Shown here: piece after piece, positions 35,601 through 44,209 of the stretch
Layout of the letters: the number at the start of each line of letters is the position of its first letter
How positions within the stretch are numbered: position 1 is the first letter of the stretch
Origin: Micromonospora sp. U21
Lineage (GTDB): Bacteria > Actinomycetota > Actinomycetes > Mycobacteriales > Micromonosporaceae
Reading direction: 5' to 3'
DNA: 64,000 bases
Assembly (NCBI RefSeq): GCF_018070045.1
Contig: NZ_JAGPYK010000026.1
Coordinates: 1-64,000, forward strand
Translations under genes and position numbers: made by a program
Notes under the pieces: generated by a model
What the model saw: only the letters and a program-made list of their open reading frames with translations
What the model was told of the DNA's origin: nothing
Database searches by the model: none

Positions 35601-35713
35601 GCCTTGTAGAGGGCATGAACTTCGTGACGTTGCGCCGCCGGATCCGCGCCGAACTCACTCGGCACCCCGCCACCTCAGAGATCGAGGCCATCGTCACGGA
35701 GATGCTCGGGTAA
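32618..35713 (+). CDS. Type IIG-like nuclease-adenine methylase fusion, 1031 aa
   Basis: A restriction-modification type polypeptide. The N-terminal domain has a PD-(D/E)XK active-site pattern, RRIDIEVGYTVIEVKRRL (Asp86, Glu95, Lys97), followed by ERQLSGYVRSR and GILTDGATWRAYQL. The middle is an Eco57I-type N6-adenine methylase: RMGEYYTPDWLAEHLVD, SAM motif I LDPACGSGTFLFHA (about 370) and catalytic motif IV IGNPPWLVYRHM (about 578). The C-terminal 300 residues (LYWVPIATREEGLFLSAIL; ISKYVWDLPIPRY-like zone) look like target recognition. The ATG at 32618 lacks a ribosome site, so the start could be later (GTG near 32681). It probably cuts and methylates DNA in one chain. Confidence 0.85.
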   Translation: MARSDGTPHASRSRQTSPRPEVRAPDGFPPSLQPLLARIADRRAARSEATLQADIRQLLLAGDFGLADSHLDVDLEAPAGGGRRIDIEVGYTVIEVKRRLQNGRPLQEAERQLSGYVRSRSQESSQRYVGILTDGATWRAYQLTGDSLTLIDSHVLAATRPDGLALFYWLEGVLATSQRVRPTPAEVARRLGAASTSHKLDRAALAALYEEHAQVPTVKLKRQLWAGLLDSALGTQFVDDPDLFVEHTLLMNSAHIIAHLVVGIDAMDLQPQDLITGQRFDQARILGVVEHDFFGWTTEVPGGREFVQGLTRRLARFDWLRADHDILKVLYESMIGAETRKRMGEYYTPDWLAEHLVDTVVTDPLRQRVLDPACGSGTFLFHAVRRYLAAAEAAAVPLDAALTQLTKHVVGVDLHPVAVALARVTYLLAIGHERLTDQRDAITIPVYLGDSMQWRERRDLFSEEHVRISAGYNASEVEEWLRFPKELLNEPSRFDQIVAGLASIAAKPREGNGPPSLNAFFHRMKIGPDDQPMILSTFEAMCRLHDEGRDHIWSYYLRNLARPVWLAIDDNRMDVLIGNPPWLVYRHMPSGMQAIFKQLSQDRGLWRGGQFATQQDLSGLFVARAIQQYLCDGGAFAFVLPNAALDGKHYEGFRSGRYKDKVEPTEVAFSGSWDLRRLRPHPFPRGASVVFGNKAATYSPRSLPSITERWTGHLGVDARSWKQVAPSIQRELVPLGRASLAESPYKPHVHNGATIFPRILFFVETDSGGRLGLGAGRRSVRSARSNLEKAPWKDLPALEGVVEAEFIRRVLLGESLVPYRILPAKEAVLPLDGDVLMAGPGSRLDYYFGLAEWWRRAEAIWETHRNSARLALAEQLDFRHKLTTQLPAPPLRLVYGKSGMHVAAAIVDDPAAIIDHKLYWVPIATREEGLFLSAILNSTVLTELVRPMMSYAKDERDIDKYVWDLPIPRYDNANPTHRRLSESGREQHQTVAGLSLVEGMNFVTLRRRIRAELTRHPATSEIEAIVTEMLG

Positions 35714-36125
35714 CAGAGTCGGTCGGCCCCTGCTGGTCCTCCTCCGGCCGCAGCGCCGCCACCCTGGCCAGCGCCTGCCGGAATGAGCGACCCTGGTCGT
35801 CCGGCCCGATCTCGACGCCTTCGAGCCACACCCACCGGCCGCCGTACCACTCGCTGACGTCCAGCCGGACCCGGACGATCCGCAGCCGGAGCGGCCCGTC
35901 GGCATACCGGTAGTCGGACTCGGCAAGCCGGACCACGTCTCCCGGGACGACGCCGACGCGCGGGATGACCGGTACGCGGGTCACCGGCACCGTCGACACC
36001 ACCCCGACCAAGCCTTGCGCGCATGCCCCCGGACGTTGTCGGGCTTCGGCGGCCAGGGCCGCCCGACGTGCTTGCAGGATCAGCCGGTTGCGGATCTGCG
36101 CGGGCGACAGATCAAAGACGTTCAT
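35694..36125 (-). CDS. Hypothetical protein, 143 aa
   Basis: An unrecognised soluble protein. An Arg/Ala-rich N-terminal helix (SPAQIRNRLILQARRAALAAEARQ) precedes a beta-rich part (VPGDVVRLAESDYRYADGPLRLRIVRVRLDVSEWYGGRWVWLEG) with many Arg and Trp residues. Such a fold could bind nucleic acid, but that is only an impression. Its ATG overlaps the stop of the upstream gene (ATGA), and its 3' end overlaps the nuclease-methylase stop by 20 bp on the opposite strand. It forms a two-gene unit with the next gene behind a GntR-type operator. Confidence 0.65.
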   Translation of the reverse strand: MNVFDLSPAQIRNRLILQARRAALAAEARQRPGACAQGLVGVVSTVPVTRVPVIPRVGVVPGDVVRLAESDYRYADGPLRLRIVRVRLDVSEWYGGRWVWLEGVEIGPDDQGRSFRQALARVAALRPEEDQQGPTDSVTRASP

Positions 36126-36640
36126 CTCTGGTACGTCCGCAGGCAGCGCATGATGATCGAGTCAGCCCAGGCCGCGCGGGGGCAGGTGCCGTCGGCCCGG
36201 CAGTCCTCGCACTTCCTGATCCGCGCGTCCTCGGTGGGATGCCGCCAGTGCAGGTCCACCAGCCGGTTCGCCCGCGCGAGCTGAGCGGGGGTGACGAAGA
36301 GGTCGCCGTCTGCCTCCGACCCACCGGGTTCAGTTGGCTCGACACCGAACTGCGTCTCGTCGACCGGTGTGGCGAACCTTCCGCGGTTCCGCTTGCCGGA
36401 CCGGTCCGAGTCGTAGCGGGTAACCCTCTGGTTCCGCGCCAGGAATGGCGCCGGCCGCTCCTCGGGCCGCTCGTAGACCAACGCGCCGTCGCACCGCGAG
36501 GTCACCCGCAGCTCCGGTACGACGTGCTCGACAGCCAGCCGCCGAAAGCGCCCCGGAACGTCCCCGTCCGGCACCGCCTGCCCGGTCAGGTCGAGCACGA
36601 CCTCCCCGGGCCTCAGGAACCACTTCCATCGCCTGCCCAT
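36122..36640 (-). CDS. Hypothetical protein with a Cys cluster, 172 aa
   Basis: No named family. The N-terminal half is beta-rich (WKWFLRPGEVVLDLTGQAV; HVVPELRVTSRCDGALVYERPE). The C-terminal part has LARANRLVDLHWRHPTEDARIRKCEDCRADGTCPRA, a CxxC...C arrangement with a nearby His that suggests a zinc site. ATG 36640 follows GGAGGGAAC. It is divergent from the short GntR gene with a palindromic operator between them. The pairing of GntR, operator and two small genes resembles regulation modules of actinomycete integrative elements, but no integrase or replication gene is seen. Confidence 0.65.
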   Translation of the reverse strand: MGRRWKWFLRPGEVVLDLTGQAVPDGDVPGRFRRLAVEHVVPELRVTSRCDGALVYERPEERPAPFLARNQRVTRYDSDRSGKRNRGRFATPVDETQFGVEPTEPGGSEADGDLFVTPAQLARANRLVDLHWRHPTEDARIRKCEDCRADGTCPRAAWADSIIMRCLRTYQR

Positions 36641-36688
36641 GTTCCCTCCCGGCGTTGCCTGCCGTGATGACAGGCAGAGTCTACGCCA

Positions 36689-36711
36689 CCTGTAAAGCCT
36701 ATAAATACAGG
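36689..36711. promoter_or_regulatory. Putative GntR operator
   Basis: CCTGTA-N11-TACAGG is a perfect 6-bp inverted repeat in a locally AT-rich segment, midway between the divergent GntR gene and the 172-aa gene. A second short repeat, TGCCTG...CAGGCA, lies just left of it. The site is well placed for autoregulation by GntR. Confidence 0.55.
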
Positions 36712-36758
36712 ATGGGGACGCTTTACTAGCAGCTTCGAGTGAGTGCTTCCCTGATCAC

Positions 36759-36995
36759 ATGCCGTACGCCCAGCCACTCTGGCGCCAGATCAGAGACGAT
36801 CTGCGCGCCAAGATCCGGGCCGGCATCTACCCACCGGGAAGTAAGCTTCCCTCCGCTCGCCTACTCGCCGAGGAGTACGACACGAGCCACATGACGATCA
36901 GGCGCGCGCTGGACTCCATGATCGAGCTTGGCGAGCTGGTCGGCCGAATGGGGATCGGCGTCTTCGTCGCCGACACGTCCGAGCAGGAGTCCTAG
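36759..36995 (+). CDS. Short GntR-family regulator, 78 aa
   Basis: Nearly the whole protein is the GntR winged helix: PLWRQIRDDLRAKIRAGIYPPGSKLPS, then LAEEYDTSHMTIRRALDSMIELGELVGRMGIGVFV. There is no ligand-binding domain; full GntR regulators add 100 or more residues. Such minimal forms (KorSA/TraR-like size is larger, YtrA-like similar) often act as repressors of plasmid or integrative-element genes, or of their own operon. The ATG at 36759 follows a weak site. It stands between the nuclease-methylase gene and the DISARM-like operon. Confidence 0.8.
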   Translation: MPYAQPLWRQIRDDLRAKIRAGIYPPGSKLPSARLLAEEYDTSHMTIRRALDSMIELGELVGRMGIGVFVADTSEQES

Positions 36996-37057
36996 ACCAT
37001 CACACCTGGGCCGACGATCGAAAGTCTCGCGCGATCGGCTGCCGGCAGAGCCGCACA

Positions 37058-37095
37058 GACGGAGCCCAGACAACTACCCTTGCCTGGGCTCCGTC
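37058..37095. terminator. Bidirectional stem-loop terminator
   Basis: GACGGAGCCCAG and CTGGGCTCCGTC form a perfect 12-bp stem with a 14-nt loop. It lies between the GntR stop and the convergent end of the three-gene defence operon. Confidence 0.75.
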
Positions 37096-37108
37096 ACGTC
37101 AGCGTTAT

Positions 37109-40100
37109 CTAGCGAGCACGGCCTCGACTCACCTGCTGGACGTCGGAGCTTCCGGTCCGCTGCCGAGGAATGGCCGGGGTCGCCGGATGGCGGAGGCCGT
37201 GTCCGGGCGGCGGGGTGAGGGTTGAGGTGTAGTTCTCTCCGTCAACCAGCGGGTTGGCCAGACTGACCCCGGCAGCGGCCATCCGGTCATACTCGGCGAG
37301 GATCAACTCCTTGGTTCGATACGTGCCGAACTTCGCCTCGTCCTTGCGCTTGATGATCGGGAACGTCTCCATGATGTAGTCCAAGTCGTCGCGCCCGATG
37401 CCATAGAGGTGGAAGAGTAGGGCGTCCAACTCGGCGCGAATAGCCCACCGCCTTTCCACATCCCACACGAAAGGCGCACCCTCGCCGCCAAGGTCGCGGA
37501 CAAACGGAATGATGTCGTGGGCGGTGTGGGCGAGCTCCAAAATGCGCGTCACTAAGAATTGGCTGTGAACCTTGACGCGGCCGGGAGGAAGCACCGGCAG
37601 TTGCTGCGAGATGAAGAAGTTGAGGTGAGTGCCACCCACCTTCAGGCGCGCTGCGAAGTCAAAGACAAGCGACGACAGAACCCCGACCAAGGAGGCCCCG
37701 AGGCGGACGTCCTCCGTGTTGAACGTTGTGATGGGGAGATTGTTTCCGACAGCAGCGCGGGGGAAGGCTCCGATAATCGCCGTACGCTCATTAGTAGAGT
37801 TCGTGATGTCGCGCCAACCAAGGAGCCAGCCCCGCGTCCAATGCCTGGAAGCGAGCTTCTCATCGACCTCGCGTTCGGCTACCCAATAACGGGGCACAAC
37901 TACAGCACCCGGATTCTGCTTCTCGTCCAAGGCAAGGTCACGGGTCCCGCCATTTTCATCGAACATAGCCCAGCGGTGGTCGTAGTGGTGGATCATTTTG
38001 GCTTCGTAGAGGGGGTGCATTTTGGCGGGCCCCTTGGTGAAGATGTTGCCGATGAGGGTCCAGCCGTCGGATTCAAGCTCCTCCCGGGTGTGAAAGAGGT
38101 GTGAATCGCTGGTCATGTTGAAAAGGCCCTGCATGAACGACACGCCCCAAGGGTTGCCGTTCGGGTCGCCCTCCTTGATGAGCACCGGCACTCGCCGGTA
38201 GATGCCGAGGGTGATTTCCGCGTCGCGTCGGGAGCGGAAGACGGGGCACGTACCGGTGTTGGGATTGAGCAGGGTGATCTCTTCGGGAGTGAGGCTGAAC
38301 GCCTTGCCGGCCTCGTCCAACTCGCTCGGGTGGTGGAGGAAGAAGGCGAACTCGGCTGCCGGTTCACGCAGTGCGCGCCCGGCGAGGGACAGGACGCTGA
38401 ACTTGAATGAGCGATGCACGCCGGGAAATAGCGGTGCCGCGTTTTCGAAGTCGTAGAGTGCCGTGATCGAACCGTTGAGCACCAGATCCTTGAAGAAGAA
38501 CTGCGTAGTCGCGTCCGTAGCGATTCCGGTCGGGACAATCACGCCCATCCGACCGTAAGGGCCTGTCAATTTGCGAGCCTGCTCTGCAAAGACCGGGTCC
38601 GTCTTAATCCGGCCACGCCCACAGAGCGGAAAGACTCCCGAATTTCCGGCAAAATGCCGCACGCCATCGATCTGACGCTTCGCGGCCTCGTATGCCTCGA
38701 ACAGCAACGGATTCTTAGCGCGCAGCCCATCAATCAGCTTCTTGCGCTTGGCCCCTGCCGCCTCGGCGACCTCAGCGGCTCGCGCGGAGAAAAATTCTTG
38801 TTCCTTGAGCTCAAGGTGTTCCCATGGGGGATTGCCGAGGACACAGTCGAAGCCGCCGTCCCAGCCGGTGGCCGGGTCGATGTCGGTGCCGCTCCCCGGC
38901 ACGTCGAAGACCTCGGGGAACTCCAGGTGCCAGTGAAAGAACCGGTACTGCTCGCGCAGCCGGACGATCTCGTCGTGGGTCGCCCGCGAGGCGGCGGCCG
39001 CCGTAGGGTCGCTCAGGGCTCGGAAGACCCCGTGAGTGACGGCCACCGGGACGCCGGCGGTCTTCTTCCACATGAACGCCGCGCACCAGGCGTCGGCGAC
39101 GTGCAGGGCGCGCGCGTACTCGGCGGAGGTCTTCCAGGTCCGGTATGCGGACGCCTGCTTACGGACGTCACCAAGGTTGTTGGCGGGAGCGGTCGTGATG
39201 CGGCGCAGGTCCCGCGCGAAGACGGTGTTGGCGACCTTCGCCCCTGCGTACAGGTCGAAGAGGCTGCCCTGCCCCTGCCGCTGCTTGGCGTTCTGCTTCT
39301 CCAGGCCTTTGGCGAATGTCTTGTCGTCGCCCTCGATGGGCTTGAACGCCTCGTCGGGGATGCCGCGCTTGAGCAGCGCTGGCGTGGCCCCAATCAGCGC
39401 GTTTCCACGCTTCACGTGGGCGTCGAGGAAGCTGAGCGCCTTGCCCGGCTCCAGGGCTTCCATCCAGAGCGAAACCTTGGCCAGCTCGACGGCCATCGGG
39501 TTGAGGTCGACGCCGTAGATGCATTTGGCGACGACCTCGTGCAGCGCGTGGCGGACCGCATCGACTGTCGGCTCGGGGTTGCGTTCGCGGACTGCGGCGA
39601 CCTGCTTGGCGATCCGGCGGGCCGCCGCGACCAGGAAGTGGCCGGACCCGCAGGCCGGGTCACAGACCGTAAGCGACAGCAACTCGGAGACGATCGCGTC
39701 GGACGGGTCGGGCTGGCCGGCAGCGGTGGCGGCCACCTCGCCGCGCTTGACCGCGTCGTCGATCACCGGGTCGAGCGCCGAGTCGAGCAGGCAGTCGATC
39801 AGCGAGGACGGGGTGTAGTACGAGCCGGTGGTCTTGCGGGTGTTGCCGGCCAGTGCGACCAGCTCGAAGGTGCGGTCCACGGCACTGTGCTTCGGCACCA
39901 GCTCCAGCAGCGATTCGTAGATCGAGCCCAGCTCTTCGGCGTCGAGATTGCGGTAGTCGACCGAGCGCCAACGACGGGACCCACCGTCGCGCACCAGCGA
40001 CAGGTGCCGGATCGCCAGCAACAGGTACTCGTTCGACAGCGACAGGCCGCGCAGCGGGGCATCAGCGTCGCTGTCGTCGAAGAGGCCACCGAGGCCGGGC

Positions 40101-41203
40101 AGGCCCAGCTCCGGGCGGCCGTTCTCGTTGCCCAGCGCGTCGAGCACGATCCGCAGCGCCTGGTAGAGGTCGGCGTGCGTGGTGCCCCGGCGGCGTCGGG
40201 CCTGCTGTCGCAGCCGCGCGGAGGAGAAGTAGGCGGCGTACCGCTCGCGGGCCTGTTCGTCGGCGTCGGGGTGGTGCAGCGCGTCGCGGTCCTCGGCGAC
40301 GAAGAGGAAGAGCAGCCGGTAGACCATGCGCAGCAGCGCGTTGTGCAGGGCCTGCGGGTCGACGTTCTCCCGTAGGGCGGCGTTGCCGGGGTGGCGCAGG
40401 AAGCCGGTGCCGAGTGCGGTGATCGCGTCCTGGACACCGGCCCGGAGGTTGTCGAGCGCTCGGGTGCCGGCGGCGATCGCCTCGGTGCGCCACTTCTCCA
40501 GCCAACCCGTCGACGGGGTGGCGCCCTCGGCGACCTCGAAGCGGGAGACGTGCAGCAGCCGGTACAGCAGCACGAACTCGCTGAACAGCTCGCCGTCGAA
40601 GATCGCCTCCAGGTCGAACTCGACGTACGCGGCGGTGGCCATCGCGCTGGAGTCGCGCAGCACCCGTAGCTGCCGGCCGTTGGTGAGCACACCCCAGAGG
40701 TGTGCCTCGGACCGGTTCAGGCACTCCTGCACCAGCGACTGCGGCGGCACGGTGCCGGCGCCGCCGGGCCGCTTGTCCAGCGTCGCGTTCCAGGCGGCCA
40801 GGTGGATCGGCACGTGGTTCCAGCGATGGCTGATCGGGAAGGTCTTCCCGCCGTCGTCGGAGGTGATGCCGGTGGCACCCAGCGCGGTCAGCCGGCCGAA
40901 GCCCAGCTCCGCGAAGAGCGGCTCCAGCCACTGCGTGACCGCCAGGCCCGTCGGGTCGGCGGGCGTCTCCGCCTCCGGCAGAACGGGGAGGCGGTCGCGG
41001 AGTTCCTTCCACACCGACTTGAGGTAGTCCCAGTGACGGTCGGCGTCATCGCGGACGGACCGGGAGCCGATAACCCGGTAGTCGGCGGGCTTGGAGCCGC
41101 TGACGTCCTTGCCCTCGGAGATTCGGACCAGCATGTCGGCGGGGATCAGGCCACCGATCGTGTGGACGGCGGAGAAGACCTGGTTGCGGGCGGTGGCGGA
41201 CAT
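37109..41203 (-). CDS. DISARM-like adenine-specific DNA methylase (DrmMI-like), 1364 aa
   Basis: A very large N6-adenine methylase. The N-terminal 350 residues include a degenerate nuclease-like, HsdR-type segment ([37 protein letters not shown]). The core has [19 protein letters not shown], motif [19 protein letters not shown] (about 516), [21 protein letters not shown] and catalytic motif [21 protein letters not shown] (about 790). A C-terminal recognition and helical region follows ([16 protein letters not shown]). Size and layout match DrmMI of class 1 DISARM or PglX-like methylases. ATG 41203 overlaps the SNF2 stop (TGATG) and has GGAGG upstream, so it is coupled to that gene. It likely marks host DNA as self. 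Confidence 0.85.
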   Translation of the reverse strand: MSATARNQVFSAVHTIGGLIPADMLVRISEGKDVSGSKPADYRVIGSRSVRDDADRHWDYLKSVWKELRDRLPVLPEAETPADPTGLAVTQWLEPLFAELGFGRLTALGATGITSDDGGKTFPISHRWNHVPIHLAAWNATLDKRPGGAGTVPPQSLVQECLNRSEAHLWGVLTNGRQLRVLRDSSAMATAAYVEFDLEAIFDGELFSEFVLLYRLLHVSRFEVAEGATPSTGWLEKWRTEAIAAGTRALDNLRAGVQDAITALGTGFLRHPGNAALRENVDPQALHNALLRMVYRLLFLFVAEDRDALHHPDADEQARERYAAYFSSARLRQQARRRRGTTHADLYQALRIVLDALGNENGRPELGLPGLGGLFDDSDADAPLRGLSLSNEYLLLAIRHLSLVRDGGSRRWRSVDYRNLDAEELGSIYESLLELVPKHSAVDRTFELVALAGNTRKTTGSYYTPSSLIDCLLDSALDPVIDDAVKRGEVAATAAGQPDPSDAIVSELLSLTVCDPACGSGHFLVAAARRIAKQVAAVRERNPEPTVDAVRHALHEVVAKCIYGVDLNPMAVELAKVSLWMEALEPGKALSFLDAHVKRGNALIGATPALLKRGIPDEAFKPIEGDDKTFAKGLEKQNAKQRQGQGSLFDLYAGAKVANTVFARDLRRITTAPANNLGDVRKQASAYRTWKTSAEYARALHVADAWCAAFMWKKTAGVPVAVTHGVFRALSDPTAAAASRATHDEIVRLREQYRFFHWHLEFPEVFDVPGSGTDIDPATGWDGGFDCVLGNPPWEHLELKEQEFFSARAAEVAEAAGAKRKKLIDGLRAKNPLLFEAYEAAKRQIDGVRHFAGNSGVFPLCGRGRIKTDPVFAEQARKLTGPYGRMGVIVPTGIATDATTQFFFKDLVLNGSITALYDFENAAPLFPGVHRSFKFSVLSLAGRALREPAAEFAFFLHHPSELDEAGKAFSLTPEEITLLNPNTGTCPVFRSRRDAEITLGIYRRVPVLIKEGDPNGNPWGVSFMQGLFNMTSDSHLFHTREELESDGWTLIGNIFTKGPAKMHPLYEAKMIHHYDHRWAMFDENGGTRDLALDEKQNPGAVVVPRYWVAEREVDEKLASRHWTRGWLLGWRDITNSTNERTAIIGAFPRAAVGNNLPITTFNTEDVRLGASLVGVLSSLVFDFAARLKVGGTHLNFFISQQLPVLPPGRVKVHSQFLVTRILELAHTAHDIIPFVRDLGGEGAPFVWDVERRWAIRAELDALLFHLYGIGRDDLDYIMETFPIIKRKDEAKFGTYRTKELILAEYDRMAAAGVSLANPLVDGENYTSTLTPPPGHGLRHPATPAIPRQRTGSSDVQQVSRGRAR

Positions 41204-44145
41204 CAGGCGTTGCCTCCGGCGGCGAGGGGGGCGGGGGTGGAGGAGGCCGGCAGGTAGACGTAGGCGCCGAGGATGTCGGCGGGCTTCTGCACGGTGACGG
41301 TCAGGCCGCGGACGATCTCGCCGGCGGCGCTGCGGACCCGGCGGTGCGAGGCGAGCAGTTCTGCCGCCAGCTCCTCGCCGTACGTCTCAAGGTGGTCGGT
41401 GACCTCGGGCAGCGCGTCGAGGATCCGGCTCATCGTGCGCTCGCCGAAGCCCGGGTCGGTGTTCTCGTCGGCGGTGACGTCGAGCAGCCGCAGCGAGTCC
41501 TCGGTGGGCAGCCAGGTGGCGTTGGCGGGCGCGCCGGCGAAGGAGAGCAGCCGGGCGTCCTCGGCGACGAGCTGTCGTACCCCGGTCCGGGACGGCAGGG
41601 TGAGGTGGAAGCGGTAGCGGACCAGCAGCAGTGTGGTGCGGCTGTCGACGGCCTGGGTGCGGATGACGCCGCAGCGGCGGGCCGGGCGCGCGCCGCTGAC
41701 CTGGTCGTCGAGGGCGGCGTTCAGGACGTACCCGGCGAGTGCCACCACCGCCGGGTCGGTGCGGACCAGGGCCGCCTCGCCGCGGCCGACGGCCGCGATG
41801 GTCTTGAACGGGACGGGACGACCGAGGTCGACTTCCCCGCCCAGCACTGGGGCGAGCGCGTCGCGGAGCCCGGCGGGGGTGCCGCTCACGTCGGCGGTGA
41901 AGTCGCCGGATCCACCCGGTTCGTCGCGCAGCACGCCGTCGAGCGCGCGGAGTGACCGTCGGACGAAGTCGCGGATCTCGGCGGCGCGGCCGAGCGTGTC
42001 GCGGATCGCGGCGACCTCCTTGGCCACCTCGTCCGGTCGGATGGTGTGCTGGGCGAACCGGGACCGGGACGCCTTCTCCCGCTCGGCGGCGGACTGCCAC
42101 TGGGTCTCCAGCGCGGCGGCCTTCTTGTCGATCGCCCGGTACTCATCGGCGTCGAAGAGGCTGGCCTGCTCGCCGTCGCGGCCGCGCAGCAGCAGCCACT
42201 GCACGATCGCGTCGGTCACTCCGGCCGAGGCGGCGTCCGGGACGGAGACGGAGATGCCGAGGTCCTTGCGGATCTGCCGGTGCTTCGTGATGAGCACCTC
42301 GAGGACCTTGCCGTCGATGCCGTTGTCGCTGCCCCAGAGGGTGATGACCCGGACGACGTCGCGCTTCTGGCCGTACCGGTCGACGCGCCCCTCCCGCTGG
42401 TCGTGCCGGGTGGGGTTCCAGGCGAGGTCGTAGTGGACGACGGCGTCGAAGTGATGCTGCAGGTTGACGCCCTCGGAGAGGCAGTCGGTGGCGACCAGGA
42501 TGCGGCGGGCGGCCGGGTCGTCGCCCGCGTCGGTGGCCAGGTCCTCGATGCGTTGGATGCGCTGCTGCGGGGAGAGGGTGCCGGTGACGGCACGCACCAC
42601 CGTCTTCTTGCCGAGTTTGCCGTCCAGGTGCTCGGCGACGTACTCGGCGGTGGGGATGTAGCGGCAGAAGACGATCGGGTGGTAGCCCTCCTTGAGCAGC
42701 TCCTTGAGGTGCTTGACCAGCGCCGCCAGCTTCGTGTCGCCGGCCGGCCCGTCCAGCTCTGCCGCCCGGTCGGCCAACTCGGCGAGCCGCGCGCCCGCGT
42801 CGACCTCCACGGCACCGATCTCCGCGCCGGGGGCGACGTCCAGCCCTTCGAGCGCGTCGATGTCGGAGAAGTCGCTGGTCAGCGGGGCGCCGAGCCGGTC
42901 GGCCTCCTCGGCGGTGACGGCGGTCGCGGTCGCCGAGCGGGTCCGCAGGGTCTGCGCGGCAGCGCGCGGCGAGGAGACCAGGGAGCGCAGCAGGGCGATC
43001 GCCGACCACCAGGCGATCCGGGCCTCCCGCCGGCCCCGGCTGTCCGCGGCGGTCACCCGCTCGCTGGCGTACGCGATGGCGTCGTCGAGCAGTGCCCGGT
43101 AGGCCGGGGAGAGCTTGTAGGTCTCGTCCTTGAAGTGCCGGTCGGACGGGAAGGCCGTCTCCTCGGCGAGGCTGTCGTCGGCGAGGCCGTCGTCCTTGGT
43201 GAGGTACTGGCGTACGTCGGCGCGCTTGCGGTGCACGAAGTGCTGGGCGAGCATCCGACGGCCCGCCTCCGACCCGAGGTCGACGTTCGCGAGTTCCGGC
43301 CGGACCAGGCCGAGGAGGTTGCGGAAGGCGCTCTCCTTGCCGCTGTGCGGGGTCGCGGTCACCAGCAGCAGGTGCCGCTCGGGGTCGGCGGCGACGCGCT
43401 GCAGCAGCTCGTAGCGGAGCTGGTTCTGTGCGGAGGTGTTGTCGTCGGTCGCGACGCAGGTGTGGGCCTCGTCGACGATGACCAGGTCTGGGCAGTGGCG
43501 GACGAAGTCGTCGCGGTGGCGGGTGGACTTGATGAAGTCCATGGAGACGATCACGTGCGGGTGCTTGTCGAAGAGCGACTGGCCCAGGTCCAGACCGCGC
43601 TCCAGCCTGGACACCGTGGATGCGAGCACCAGCTCGGCATCGATGCCGAACTTGGTACGCAGCTCCGCCTGCCACTGCTCGGCCAGGGCAGGCGAGCAGA
43701 GCACAGCGAGCTTGCTCGCACTCCCCTGCGCCAGCATCTCGCTGGCGATCAGGCCCGCCTCGACGGTCTTGCCGATACCGACATCGTCTGAGATGAGCAT
43801 GCGGACGGTTCGCTGCCGCAGGGCCATCAGCAGCGGCACGAGCTGGTAGGCGCGGGGCTCGACGGCGATGCCGGCGAGCGAGCGGAACGGGCCGGCGCCG
43901 GACCGGAAGCCGATCCGCAGCGCGGAGCGGAGCAGACCGGCCGCGTACGCGTCACCGAGGTCGGCGGGGGTGGGCGGGGCGAACTCGGCACTCTTGACCG
44001 GCTCGAAGGCCGGGAAGACGGCCGCGACGTCGTCGTCTGCGCCCCCGAGGGGGCGTAACACGAGCATGTCGGCGGCGCTTTCGGGCAGTACGACCCAGTC
44101 GCGGCCTCGGGCGGAGACCAACGTGCCGGCGCTGAAGGTAGTCAT
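41203..44145 (-). CDS. SNF2/HepA-type helicase (DrmD-like), 980 aa
   Basis: A superfamily 2 Swi2/Snf2 translocase. After an N-terminal beta domain (FSAGTLVSARGRDWVVLPES) come motif I SDDVGIGKTVEAGLIA (about 125), motif II LVIVDEAHTC (about 223), motif III LLLVTATPHSGKE, RecA2 with IVFCRYIPTAEYVAEHL, LVATDCLSEGVNLQ and motif VI DQREGRVDRYGQKR (about 585). The C-terminal 350 residues are the long tail typical of DISARM DrmD and phage-defence SNF2 proteins. ATG 44145 follows GAGG; the upstream extension of the frame to 44427 overlaps the kinase-helicase gene and looks non-coding. It lies 64 bp downstream of the fusion gene and couples to the methylase. Confidence 0.85.
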   Translation of the reverse strand: MTTFSAGTLVSARGRDWVVLPESAADMLVLRPLGGADDDVAAVFPAFEPVKSAEFAPPTPADLGDAYAAGLLRSALRIGFRSGAGPFRSLAGIAVEPRAYQLVPLLMALRQRTVRMLISDDVGIGKTVEAGLIASEMLAQGSASKLAVLCSPALAEQWQAELRTKFGIDAELVLASTVSRLERGLDLGQSLFDKHPHVIVSMDFIKSTRHRDDFVRHCPDLVIVDEAHTCVATDDNTSAQNQLRYELLQRVAADPERHLLLVTATPHSGKESAFRNLLGLVRPELANVDLGSEAGRRMLAQHFVHRKRADVRQYLTKDDGLADDSLAEETAFPSDRHFKDETYKLSPAYRALLDDAIAYASERVTAADSRGRREARIAWWSAIALLRSLVSSPRAAAQTLRTRSATATAVTAEEADRLGAPLTSDFSDIDALEGLDVAPGAEIGAVEVDAGARLAELADRAAELDGPAGDTKLAALVKHLKELLKEGYHPIVFCRYIPTAEYVAEHLDGKLGKKTVVRAVTGTLSPQQRIQRIEDLATDAGDDPAARRILVATDCLSEGVNLQHHFDAVVHYDLAWNPTRHDQREGRVDRYGQKRDVVRVITLWGSDNGIDGKVLEVLITKHRQIRKDLGISVSVPDAASAGVTDAIVQWLLLRGRDGEQASLFDADEYRAIDKKAAALETQWQSAAEREKASRSRFAQHTIRPDEVAKEVAAIRDTLGRAAEIRDFVRRSLRALDGVLRDEPGGSGDFTADVSGTPAGLRDALAPVLGGEVDLGRPVPFKTIAAVGRGEAALVRTDPAVVALAGYVLNAALDDQVSGARPARRCGVIRTQAVDSRTTLLLVRYRFHLTLPSRTGVRQLVAEDARLLSFAGAPANATWLPTEDSLRLLDVTADENTDPGFGERTMSRILDALPEVTDHLETYGEELAAELLASHRRVRSAAGEIVRGLTVTVQKPADILGAYVYLPASSTPAPLAAGGNA

Positions 44146-44209
44146 GAGGGGGGTCCTCGCGCGTCGTGATGTTCGGTTGTGGGTGGTGCCAGGGGTGACG
44201 GGCTGAGGG

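Noticed and set aside
38654-40375. 573-codon frame opposite the adenine methylase
   Set aside because: Antisense shadow; methylase motifs lie on the minus strand.
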